Source: an uncultured Anaerotruncus sp.
GTDB taxonomy: Bacteria; Bacillota; Clostridia; Oscillospirales; Ruminococcaceae
Assembly: GCF_902490045.1 (NCBI RefSeq)
Contig: NZ_CABUCJ010000024.1
Location: 1 to 27,751 of the forward strand
Length of the DNA: 27,751 bases
Direction: 5' to 3'
A program made the position numbers and the translations under genes. The notes under the pieces are model-generated. The model was not told where the DNA came from, made no database searches, and worked only from the letters and a program-made list of their open reading frames with translations. Each line of letters begins with the position of its first letter. Within the stretch, counting starts at the first letter, position 1. Below, piece after piece: positions 6,742 to 13,757 of this stretch.

Positions 6742-8412
6742 TCAGGCGGTTTCGACCGCCGCGTCGTCCTGCAGGCCGAATTTTTCGATGCCCATCTCAC
6801 GCAGCTTGAATTTCTGGATCTTGCCGCTGGCGGTCATCGGGAACTGGTCCATGAACAGGACATATTTGGGGACCTTGTGGCGCGCCATATTCTCGCGTAC
6901 CGCGCGCTTGATCTCTTCCTCGTCGAGTCCGTCCTCCCACGCGCGCGGGATGACGCAGGCCATGATTTCCTCGCCGTACTGCTTGCTCGGCACGCCGACC
7001 ACCTGCACGTCGCGCACAAGCGGATGGGTGTAAAGGAATTCCTCGATCTCCTTGGGATAGATGTTCTCGCCGCCGCGGATGATCATGTCCTTGATGCGGC
7101 CGGTGATTTTGTAATATCCGTTCTCGTCGGCCATCGCGAGGTCGCCCGTGTGCAGCCAGCCGTCCTCGTCGATCGCCTGGCGGGTGGCCTCCTCCATCTT
7201 GTAATAGCCGCGCATGACATTATAGCCCCGCGCGCAGAATTCGCCCTGCTGGTAGGGCGGCAACGTCTCCCCCGTCTCGGGGTCGACGATCTTCGTCTCG
7301 ACATGGGGCATCGCGCGGCCCACCGTCGCGACGCGCAGATCGAGGCTGTCCTCGGTGGTGGTCATCGTGCAGGCGGGCGACGCCTCCGTCTGGCCGTATG
7401 TAATCGTAATCTCCCGCATGCCCATCTTGTCCACGACGAGCTGCATCACCTTGACCGGGCAGGGCGAACCCGCCATGATGCCGGTGCGCAGGCGCGGAAA
7501 TTTATACTCGTAGAAGGTCGGATGCTCAAGCATCGCGATAAACATCGTCGGCACGCCGTGCACGGCGGTGCACTCCTCATTTTGGAGCGCCTTGAGCACT
7601 TCGGTCGGGCGGTAGGTCTCGATCGGGACCATCGAGGTCGCGTGGGTGAGCGCCGCCATGACCGCGAGCACCAGGCCGAAGCAGTGAAAGAAGGGCACGC
7701 AGATGCAGAGCTTGTCGTCATGGGAAAACTTCATGCAGTCGCCGATGCACTTGCCGTTGTTGACAATATTGAAGTGGGTGAGCATAACGCCCTTCGGGAA
7801 CCCGGTCGTCCCCGAGGTGTACTGCATATTGACGACCTCCTGCGGGTCGATGCTGTCGAAGACCGCACGGAACTCCTCCTCGGGGACCGCGTCCCCCATA
7901 TGGCGCAGGTCGTCCCATGCGTACATCCCGGCGGGCGCGGGGCCATCACCGACATAGACGACGTCCTTGAGGAAGGGCAGCATGGGGTTTTCGTATTCGC
8001 CCGGCTTGAACTCCCCGAGGGTCGGGCAGAGCTCGTCCACGATCCCGACATAGTCCGCGTCCTTGAATCCCTTGATCATGACGAGCGCCTTGGAATCCGA
8101 CTGACGCAGCAGGTATTCCAGCTCGAACACCTTGTAGTTGGTGTTGACGGTGACGAGCACCGCGCCGATTTTTGCGGCGGCAAAGAGGGTCAGCAGCCAT
8201 TCAGGCACGTTGGTCGCCCAGATCGCCACATGGTCCCCCTTCCGGATCCCCATCGCCAGAAATCCTTTGGCAATGCGGTTGACCTCGTCGTCGAACTGAC
8301 GCCAGGTCATATTGAAGGGCCGGTCGGTATATTTGACCGCCTGGTCGTCCGGATACATCTTCGCGACCTTCTCCAGCAACGCTCCGACCGTAATGGATAT
8401 TAATTCGCTCAC
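6742..8412 (-). CDS. AMP-forming acyl-CoA synthetase (fatty acid/medium-chain CoA ligase type)
   Basis: 556 aa member of the ANL adenylating enzymes; it activates a carboxylic acid with ATP and transfers it to CoA. Motifs in order are the phosphate loop YTSGTTGFPKG (198-208), an ITYGQTEASP motif, GWLHTGDLA, the hinge region GRIKDMIIRGGENIYPKEIEE, and the C-terminal catalytic lysine in MTASGKIQK. The length is normal and there is no signal peptide, so it should be cytosolic. The start is the GTG at 8412 behind a strong GGGAGGAAGG. It is the first gene of the operon with the pseudokinase and TIM-barrel protein, directly under a near-consensus promoter. Chain-length preference (acetate/propionate, medium or long chain) is not decidable by eye; the overall pattern resembles FadD/YngI-like enzymes. 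Confidence 0.92.
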   Translation of the reverse strand: MSELISITVGALLEKVAKMYPDDQAVKYTDRPFNMTWRQFDDEVNRIAKGFLAMGIRKGDHVAIWATNVPEWLLTLFAAAKIGAVLVTVNTNYKVFELEYLLRQSDSKALVMIKGFKDADYVGIVDELCPTLGEFKPGEYENPMLPFLKDVVYVGDGPAPAGMYAWDDLRHMGDAVPEEEFRAVFDSIDPQEVVNMQYTSGTTGFPKGVMLTHFNIVNNGKCIGDCMKFSHDDKLCICVPFFHCFGLVLAVMAALTHATSMVPIETYRPTEVLKALQNEECTAVHGVPTMFIAMLEHPTFYEYKFPRLRTGIMAGSPCPVKVMQLVVDKMGMREITITYGQTEASPACTMTTTEDSLDLRVATVGRAMPHVETKIVDPETGETLPPYQQGEFCARGYNVMRGYYKMEEATRQAIDEDGWLHTGDLAMADENGYYKITGRIKDMIIRGGENIYPKEIEEFLYTHPLVRDVQVVGVPSKQYGEEIMACVIPRAWEDGLDEEEIKRAVRENMARHKVPKYVLFMDQFPMTASGKIQKFKLREMGIEKFGLQDDAAVETA

Positions 8413-8501
8413 TTGGCCTTCCTCCCATAGCTTTCAGAGTCCGGAAACCCCGTGGATTCCCGCCGCGCGCCCGATGCCGCGCCCAAATACGGATACTCTT
8501 T

Positions 8502-8529
8502 ATTATAAACGGCGCCGGGTATTTGTCAA
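8502..8529 (-). promoter_or_regulatory. Near-consensus sigma-A promoter for the acyl-CoA synthetase/pseudokinase operon
   Basis: Minus-strand TTGACA (8529-8524), 16-base spacer, TATAAT (8507-8502). Both hexamers are perfect. It sits in the 125-base gap between the secreted-protein stop (8538) and the GTG at 8412. The -35 overlaps a direct repeat of GTTGAC (8538-8533 and 8530-8525 region) that could be an operator; such a strong promoter would normally be repressed, which is inference. Confidence 0.72.
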
Positions 8530-8537
8530 CAATCCGG

Positions 8538-9737
8538 TCAACGGCGCACGCCGCGCAGGAAGTTGAGCAGGATGTAGAGCCCCGCTCCCCCGCCGACCAT
8601 GCCGCCGAATTTCTCCTGCGGCGTGGCGGAGGGACCGGCGGCGCCTCCGCCGCCGAGGTTCCGGTAGACGGCGGCGCCGGAGGAATCCGGTTCCCGCCTC
8701 TCCGGTCGGGCGGAGACATCCTCCGTGCGGGAACCGCTCTCCCCCGCTGCCGGCGTACCGACGGTACGCGGGGAAACCGCGGCGGGGCCTCCGGCCAAAG
8801 CCGCCGAAGCGGGCGCTTCCGGCCCGGTCTCCCTCCGTTCCCGCAGGAGCCGGCCGCTCGAGCCGCCGCCGGTGGCGGAGCCTCCCCCGCCGCCCGCCGC
8901 GGGAAGCTGAGAAGAGGATTCGGGGACGGAGGAGCTTTCTTCGTCCGGCGCGGAGGAAGAGGATTCCTCCGGACCGGAGCCTCCCGGCGTCAGGCCGTCC
9001 CCGTCAAACCGCACGCGGGAGAGCAAAAACGCGCGGGTCCTGTCGGGCACCTCCTCCAGCGCCCGGAAATCCTCGAAGGCGGCCCGGATGTAGCGGGTGC
9101 CCTCCGGGAGCCGGGCTGTATAGATCTCGCGGTAATAGCGGCCTGTGGAAAGCTCGAGCCACTGCGACTCCGCCCGCACGAGCGTAACGTCCCGAAGGAG
9201 CGTAAAGGCCTCGCCGTCCCGGGAGGCGTAGAGGTTGAGTCCCCAGAAGCAGTCGGCGGAAAGCGGCCGTCCGTCCTCACGAAGGATCAGCCCATAGAAG
9301 GGGTCGAACTGCAGGGAATAATTCCTGCCGTTCTCGGTCAGAAAGACAATATCGGCCGCGCGGTCATAAAAGCACCGCCGCGCGGTCAGCAACGCTTCGA
9401 CGCTTCCGCCGCCGAGCGCGAAAGCGTCCTTCCCATAGGGCGTGGCGCAGGTGCTCAGGCTGGCGTAAAACGCCACCTCCACCGATTCCGCTCCGCTGAT
9501 CCGGTAGGTCGCCTGCGCCTCACGCCCGCCGACGGCCAGCGCCGTCGCGTCGCCGCAGGTGCCCCAGCCGGAGAAAACGTCGAAGTCGCCGACCGCCTCG
9601 GAGAAGCCTGCATAGCTCCGCGTCCCGTCGGGCGTAAGGTCGCCGCAGTCGTCCACATAAGACGCGGCGAAAACCGGCACGCAGAGCGCAAACGCGCAGA
9701 GGACTCCAATCAACGCAGCGGGTGCTCTTTTTTGCAT
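8538..9737 (-). CDS. Secreted protein of unknown function with Ser/Gly-rich linker and short hydrophobic tail
   Basis: 399 aa, not recognised. It has a clear signal peptide, MQKRAPAALIGVLCAFALCV, with likely cleavage after VFA (about residue 24). A globular region follows (about 25-248), rich in Tyr, Phe, Asp and Cys; its TARLPEGTRYIRAAFEDF segment suggests a beta-sandwich of the carbohydrate-binding or discoidin type, which is only an impression. Then comes a long low-complexity linker (about 249-375): Ser/Glu clusters, poly-Gly, Pro/Ala/Arg. The last about 20 residues, a Gly-rich then hydrophobic LYILLNFL ending in RGVRR, resemble a short membrane anchor with a positive tail; no LPXTG motif is present. 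The ATG at 9737 has GGGGAG at good spacing and an upstream promoter. It appears monocistronic. Confidence 0.75.
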   Translation of the reverse strand: MQKRAPAALIGVLCAFALCVPVFAASYVDDCGDLTPDGTRSYAGFSEAVGDFDVFSGWGTCGDATALAVGGREAQATYRISGAESVEVAFYASLSTCATPYGKDAFALGGGSVEALLTARRCFYDRAADIVFLTENGRNYSLQFDPFYGLILREDGRPLSADCFWGLNLYASRDGEAFTLLRDVTLVRAESQWLELSTGRYYREIYTARLPEGTRYIRAAFEDFRALEEVPDRTRAFLLSRVRFDGDGLTPGGSGPEESSSSAPDEESSSVPESSSQLPAAGGGGGSATGGGSSGRLLRERRETGPEAPASAALAGGPAAVSPRTVGTPAAGESGSRTEDVSARPERREPDSSGAAVYRNLGGGGAAGPSATPQEKFGGMVGGGAGLYILLNFLRGVRR

Positions 9738-9774
9738 CGCCGTCCGCTCCCCTCTCGTCCTTTTCCATAGGACC

Positions 9775-9803
9775 ATCATAGCAAAAAAACGGAAAAAGCA
9801 CAA
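9775..9803 (-). promoter_or_regulatory. Extended -10 promoter for the secreted-protein gene
   Basis: Minus-strand TTGTGC (9803-9798), 17-base spacer, TGC-TATGAT (-10 at 9780-9775). The same -35 hexamer and TGC extension recur in the promoter at 22553-22581. Confidence 0.5.
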
Positions 9804-9859
9804 TCATTAGGAAACGGAAACCGCCGCGCATATCCGCATACGCGCCGGGCGATACTATG

Positions 9860-9946
9860 GTCGGCAGGGTTCTGCCGGATCAAAAAACGCGCGTTCCGCG
9901 CGGGCAGCCTACCCTGTAAGGAAGGGGTTTCACACCCGTCCTTACA
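9860..9946 (-). ncRNA. Hairpin cluster: possible small RNA or leader attenuator (uncharacterised)
   Basis: Read on the minus strand: a long hairpin with perfect 8-base outer arms TGTAAGGA/TCCTTACA (9946-9939 and 9922-9915) and an inner GGGT/ACCC pairing; then a terminator-like CGCGCG-GAA-CGCGCG stem followed by six T (9900-9880); then a third stem CGGCAG/CTGCCG (about 9875-9860). It lies in the 286-base gap between livF and the secreted-protein gene, which otherwise holds only the liv terminator and one promoter. I do not recognise an Rfam family. No clear promoter for it is visible, so a separate transcript is only a possibility. Confidence 0.35.
9880..9900 (-). terminator. Intrinsic-terminator-like stem with T6 tract
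   Basis: Minus strand: CGCGCG (9900-9895), GAA loop, CGCGCG (9891-9886), then six T (9885-9880). The stem is short but GC-only and the T-tract is uninterrupted. It would end any transcript coming through the 9915-9946 hairpin, or act as a back-up to the liv terminator about 80 bases upstream. Confidence 0.55.
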
Positions 9947-9980
9947 TAAAAGTGGCGGATTCGTCCCGAAATACTGCACA

Positions 9981-10012
9981 AAAAGCGGGCCGGCGTCAGC
10001 CGGCCCGCTTTT
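9981..10012 (-). terminator. Terminator of the liv operon
   Basis: Fourteen-base perfect stem AAAAGCGGGCCGGC (9981-9994) / mirror arm (9999-10012) around a 4-base loop. On the minus strand the arm ends in five T, 12 bases after the livF stop. Confidence 0.9.
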
Positions 10013-10023
10013 GGGGTCCCATT

Positions 10024-10731
10024 TTATTTTTTCTTTTTGCCGAGGTAGGCGGCTTTCACGTCCTCGTTTTCGAGCAGGGCGGCTCCGGTGCCGTCCAGCG
10101 TGATATTGCCCGTTTCAAGCACATAGCCGTAGTCGGCTGCGCGCAGCGCGAGATTCGCGTTCTGCTCGATGAGCAGGATGGTGACGCCCTGGCGGTTGAT
10201 CTCCTTGATGATGTCGAAGATGCCCTGCACGATGAGCGGCGCGAGGCCGAGCGACGGCTCATCCATCATGATGAGCTTGGGCCGGCTCATCAGGGCGCGT
10301 CCGACCGCGAGCATCTGCTGCTCGCCGCCGGAGAGGGTGCCGGCAAGCTGCCAGGAGCGCTCCTTGAGCCGCGGGAAGAGGTCGTAGACCCAGTTGATGT
10401 CGTCGGTCAGGTCGTCCTTGCGCAGGTACGCGCCGATCTTGATGTTCTCCAGCACGGTGAGGTCGGGAAAGACCCGCCTGCCCTCGGGGACGAGGGTGAT
10501 GCCCGTGCCGACGATCTTTTCGCTCGGCAGACCGCTGATCTGCTTCCCCAGAAACTCGATCGTTCCCCCCTTGATGGGGACCAGCCCGGCGATCGCGCGC
10601 AGCGTGGTACTCTTGCCCGCGCCGTTCGCGCCGATCAGCGTCACAATGCTCTTCTCCGGAACGGTAAAGGATATTCCCTTGACAGCCTCGATGCCGCCGT
10701 AATTCACCTTGAGATTGCTGATATTAAGCAT
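10024..10731 (-). CDS. livF: Branched-chain amino acid ABC transporter, ATP-binding protein LivF
   Basis: 235 aa cytosolic ATPase of the HAAT (LivF) group. Walker A is GANGAGKST (34-42), the ABC signature LSGGEQQ (133-139), and Walker B LIMMDEP (153-159) followed by SLGLAP, the usual LivF form. The length is typical. The ATG at 10731 overlaps the end of livG by 8 bases, implying translational coupling. It pairs with LivG to energise the LivH/LivM membrane pore and is the last gene of livKHMGF, closed by the terminator at 9981-10012. Confidence 0.95.
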   Translation of the reverse strand: MLNISNLKVNYGGIEAVKGISFTVPEKSIVTLIGANGAGKSTTLRAIAGLVPIKGGTIEFLGKQISGLPSEKIVGTGITLVPEGRRVFPDLTVLENIKIGAYLRKDDLTDDINWVYDLFPRLKERSWQLAGTLSGGEQQMLAVGRALMSRPKLIMMDEPSLGLAPLIVQGIFDIIKEINRQGVTILLIEQNANLALRAADYGYVLETGNITLDGTGAALLENEDVKAAYLGKKKK

Positions 10732-11566
10732 CGTCGGCCACCCCCAAATACGCGTCGATCACGCGCTGGTTGTTTTGCACCTCGTCGGGCGTGCCCGCCG
10801 CGATAAGCTTGCCGAAGTCGAGCACATAGATGCGGTCGGAAATCTCCATGACCAGGTCCATGTGGTGCTCGATCATGAAGACGGTCAGCTTGAAGTCGTC
10901 ACGGATCTGCTTGATGAAGGCGGTCAGCTCGGCGGTCTCCTGCGGGTTCATGCCCGCGGCGGGCTCGTCGAGCAGAAGCAGGCTCGGTTCGGTCGCGAGC
11001 GCGCGGGCGATCTCCAGGCGGCGCTGTTTGCCGTAGGGCAGGTTGCTCGCCGTCTCGTCCCGGAGGTCCGCAAGCTCGAGGATTTCCAAAAGGCGCATCG
11101 TCTCGGCGCGCATCTCCCGCTCCTCCTTCGCGTTGAGACGGAAGGTCGCGGCAAAGACGCCGGCCTTGGAGCGCATATGCTTCGCGATCAGGACATTTTC
11201 AAAGACCGTCAGGTCTTTGAAAAGCCGGATGTTCTGGAACGTCCGGGCGATGCCCAGCTTCGTGATCACGTCCGGGAGCTTCACCATGACGTTCGGGAAT
11301 TTGCCCGCGTTGCCGCCCTGGTAGAGCTTCTTCATATTTCCCTGCGGGTGGTTGGAGATAATCTGCTCGCCGTTGAAAAAAATCGCGCCGTTGGTTGGGG
11401 CGTAGACGCCGGTGATCATGTTGAAGGCGGTCGTCTTGCCCGCCCCGTTCGGCCCGATCAGCGCGACGATCTCCCCCTTGTCCACATGCATCGACAGGTC
11501 GTCGACCGCGACGACGCCGCCGAACTGCATGGTGAGGTTCTGGAGTTCCAGCACGTGTCCGCTCAT
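10724..11566 (-). CDS. livG: Branched-chain amino acid ABC transporter, ATP-binding protein LivG
   Basis: 280 aa cytosolic ATPase. Walker A is GPNGAGKTT (38-46). The signature has the LivG form LPYGKQRRLEIARAL, and Walker B is LLLLDEPAAGMNPQE. It is longer than LivF, as is usual, with a LivG-type insertion between Walker A and the signature (NGEQIISNHPQGNMK through GIARTFQNIRLF). The ATG at 11566 overlaps the livM stop as ATGA. A GGGGGTGA element lies just upstream in the end of livM. Confidence 0.95.
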   Translation of the reverse strand: MSGHVLELQNLTMQFGGVVAVDDLSMHVDKGEIVALIGPNGAGKTTAFNMITGVYAPTNGAIFFNGEQIISNHPQGNMKKLYQGGNAGKFPNVMVKLPDVITKLGIARTFQNIRLFKDLTVFENVLIAKHMRSKAGVFAATFRLNAKEEREMRAETMRLLEILELADLRDETASNLPYGKQRRLEIARALATEPSLLLLDEPAAGMNPQETAELTAFIKQIRDDFKLTVFMIEHHMDLVMEISDRIYVLDFGKLIAAGTPDEVQNNQRVIDAYLGVADDA

Positions 11567-12723
11567 AGCCTGTCACCCCCCGCTGCTTCGTGGGCGGGTC
11601 GTTTCCGGGTAAACCAGCCCTTGATCCTGCCCGGGAGACGGGCGACGCCGTCCCAGCTGAATTCATTGTTCCCCATAATGCCCCTGCGGTAGAAGAGCAC
11701 GACCGCCATCAGCAGGATCGAGAAGATGACCATGCGGAAGCCGGTGCGGAAAAGCGGCACCTGCCAGCCGCCGATGGTCAGCGGCTGGTCGAAAAAGCGC
11801 AGCCACCACTCCTTGCTCGCGGTGACGAGGAAAGCGGAGAGCACGCTACCCGACACACTGCCGATGCCGCCGATGACGACGATGAGCAGGATGTCGTAGG
11901 TGAGCGCGATACTGAAGGTCTTGGCCTCGATCGAGCGCATGAACATCGCAAGCAGGCCGCCCGAAATCGCGGTGAAGAAGGAACTGACCACAAAGGAGAG
12001 CTCCTTATGCCGGAAGAGGCTGATGCCCATCGCCTCGGCGGCGACCTCGTCCTCGCGGATCGCCTTGAAGGCGCGGCCATAGGAGGAGTTGATCAGCAGC
12101 ACCATCAGCGCGATGGTGATCCCCGCGATGATGAAGGGGGTAAAGAGGGCGGGCAGCCCGAAGAACTTCGGGAAGGTGGGCACCTTGTTGAGCCCGTAGG
12201 AGCCGTTGGTGATCGTATCCATCTGGGGGCTTGAAAAGATCGCGCGGATGATCTCGGAGAAGCCGAGGGTCGCGATCGCGAGGTAGTCGCTCTTGAGGCG
12301 CAGCACCGGAATGCCGATGAGCGCCGCGAAGCCAGCGGCTACCAGGCCGCCGACGATGAGCGCGAGGAAGGGATAGACCGACTGGAGCCACGAGGGACCG
12401 GCCTCCATCCCCTCTTTGAGCGCGCGCACCCAGGGGGCCACGCCGTTCATATAGTAGACGCCGTCCAGGTTGACAACCGGGATGGTCAGGATTGCCGTGA
12501 TGTAGGCGCCGATCGACATAAAACCCGCCTGGCCCAGCGAGAAGAGGCCGGTGAAACCGTTGAGCAGGTTCATCGAGACGGCGACGATCGCCAAAATGGC
12601 GCTCTTTTGCAGGATGGAGATCAGCATCCCCTGCCCGCTCTTGTTCGCCTCAAGCCAGAACAGCAGCAAGGCGATCAGCACGAGGAGCACGAGGGAGCAG
12701 ATGCGCTTTGTACCCTTTTTCAT
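11563..12723 (-). CDS. livM: Branched-chain amino acid ABC transporter permease LivM
   Basis: 386 aa multi-spanning inner-membrane permease. An N-terminal hydrophobic helix (SLVLLVLIALLLF) follows a KKGTKR start. The conserved LivM stretch FSLGQAGFMSIGAYITAIL is present, as are LKSDYLAIATLGFSEIIR and the permease loop YGRAFKAIREDEVAAEAMG. It is slightly longer than average because of a hydrophilic loop after the fourth segment (about 90-110). I start it at the ATG 12723, preceded by AGGTG eight bases upstream. A GTG at 12732 overlapping the livH stop is the alternative and would add three residues. Its partner in the pore is LivH. Confidence 0.93.
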   Translation of the reverse strand: MKKGTKRICSLVLLVLIALLLFWLEANKSGQGMLISILQKSAILAIVAVSMNLLNGFTGLFSLGQAGFMSIGAYITAILTIPVVNLDGVYYMNGVAPWVRALKEGMEAGPSWLQSVYPFLALIVGGLVAAGFAALIGIPVLRLKSDYLAIATLGFSEIIRAIFSSPQMDTITNGSYGLNKVPTFPKFFGLPALFTPFIIAGITIALMVLLINSSYGRAFKAIREDEVAAEAMGISLFRHKELSFVVSSFFTAISGGLLAMFMRSIEAKTFSIALTYDILLIVVIGGIGSVSGSVLSAFLVTASKEWWLRFFDQPLTIGGWQVPLFRTGFRMVIFSILLMAVVLFYRRGIMGNNEFSWDGVARLPGRIKGWFTRKRPAHEAAGGDRL

Positions 12724-12728
12724 ATGCG

Positions 12729-13610
12729 TCACACCTTATCCGTACTTTTTTCGCCGAAGAGGCCGGTCGGCCTGAACAGCAACATGACGATCAGCAGAAG
12801 GAAAGTAAACGCGTCGCTGAAGGTCGAATAGCCCATCGCGACGAGCAGCGTCTCGGCGATGCCGATCACAAAGCCGCCCACGACCGCGCCGGGAATACTC
12901 CCGATGCCGCCGAACACCGCCGCGACAAAGCATTTGAGGCCCGGCAGGGTGCCGGAGAATGGAGTCACCGACATGCGGTCGGTGAAATAGAGGATCGAAC
13001 CCACCGCGGCCAGCGCCGAACCGATCACAAAGGTGACACTGATGACGTTGTTGATCTTGATGCCCATCAGCTGGGAGGTTTCAAAGTCCTTGCTGACGGC
13101 GCGCATCGCCATGCCGACCTTGGTCTTCCTGATGAGCAGCATCAAAAAGATCACCAGCAGGATGGTGAGCACGGGGGTCAGGAAGGTGACCAGCGACGCG
13201 GAGAGGGCCCCGATGTGAAAAATCTTTTTCAGGAAGGGGATCTCGGGATATCCGCGGGGAATCGCGGTGAAAAGATATGTAGCCAGGTTCTGGAGCAGGT
13301 AGGAGACGCCGATCGCGGAGATCATGATCGACATGCGCGGCGCTGTGCGCAGCGGCTTGTAGGCCACCCGCTCGATGACGACGCCCATGACGACAGTCCC
13401 GACGATCACAAGCGGGATGGCGATCTGCCAGGGAAAGCTCGCCATGGCAAAGATCATGAAATATCCCGCCATCATAAAAATATCGCCGTGGGCAAAGTTG
13501 ATCAGGCGCAGGATGCCGTAGACCATCGTATACCCGATGGCGATCAGCGCGTAAGCGCCGCCCAGCGAGATTCCGGTCAGGCAATGCTGCAAAATGGTTG
13601 TCAGACTCAT
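12729..13610 (-). CDS. livH: Branched-chain amino acid ABC transporter permease LivH
   Basis: 293 aa permease with about eight membrane helices. The N-terminal family signature LGGAYALIAIGYTMVYGILRLINFAHGD is clear (split here as GISLGGAYALIAIGYTMVYG then ILRLINFAHGD), and the C-terminal VFGGIGSIPGAVVGG motif is typical of LivH. The start is the ATG at 13610 with a G-rich element (GGGGG) about 10 bases upstream. An in-frame TTG at 13643 would add 11 residues without a better RBS. Its weak RBS and position after the hairpin at 13708-13740 suggest lower expression than livK. Confidence 0.92.
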   Translation of the reverse strand: MSLTTILQHCLTGISLGGAYALIAIGYTMVYGILRLINFAHGDIFMMAGYFMIFAMASFPWQIAIPLVIVGTVVMGVVIERVAYKPLRTAPRMSIMISAIGVSYLLQNLATYLFTAIPRGYPEIPFLKKIFHIGALSASLVTFLTPVLTILLVIFLMLLIRKTKVGMAMRAVSKDFETSQLMGIKINNVISVTFVIGSALAAVGSILYFTDRMSVTPFSGTLPGLKCFVAAVFGGIGSIPGAVVGGFVIGIAETLLVAMGYSTFSDAFTFLLLIVMLLFRPTGLFGEKSTDKV

Positions 13611-13707
13611 GTGCAAAAGCCCCCAAACTATAGCATGGTTCAATACCGCATAAACGGTACGCGCGCATCGGTTATGCGGCGCATGCGGGCGAGGGATACG
13701 AGAATCA

Positions 13708-13740
13708 GCAGGGCGGGAGACGAGCCGTCCCCCGCCCTGC
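13708..13740 (-). terminator. Intercistronic hairpin between livK and livH (partial terminator or mRNA stabiliser)
   Basis: GCAGGGCGGG (13708-13717) pairs with CCCGCCCTGC (13731-13740), with an inner GACG/CGTC stem around AGC. There is no T-run after it on the minus strand, so full termination is unlikely. Such hairpins after a binding-protein gene commonly favour high binding-protein and low permease levels; that role here is inference. Confidence 0.6.
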
Positions 13741-13757
13741 CGTTCAGAGATTCCGGA

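Noticed and set aside
4472..7033. 853-residue plus-strand open frame antisense to the pseudokinase
   Set aside because: It overlaps three well-supported minus-strand genes, is rich in Arg/His/Leu/Val with no motif or domain, and has no RBS. It is a high-GC shadow.
6694..8403. 569-residue plus-strand frame antisense to the acyl-CoA synthetase
   Set aside because: The opposite strand has full family motifs and a strong RBS; this frame has neither.
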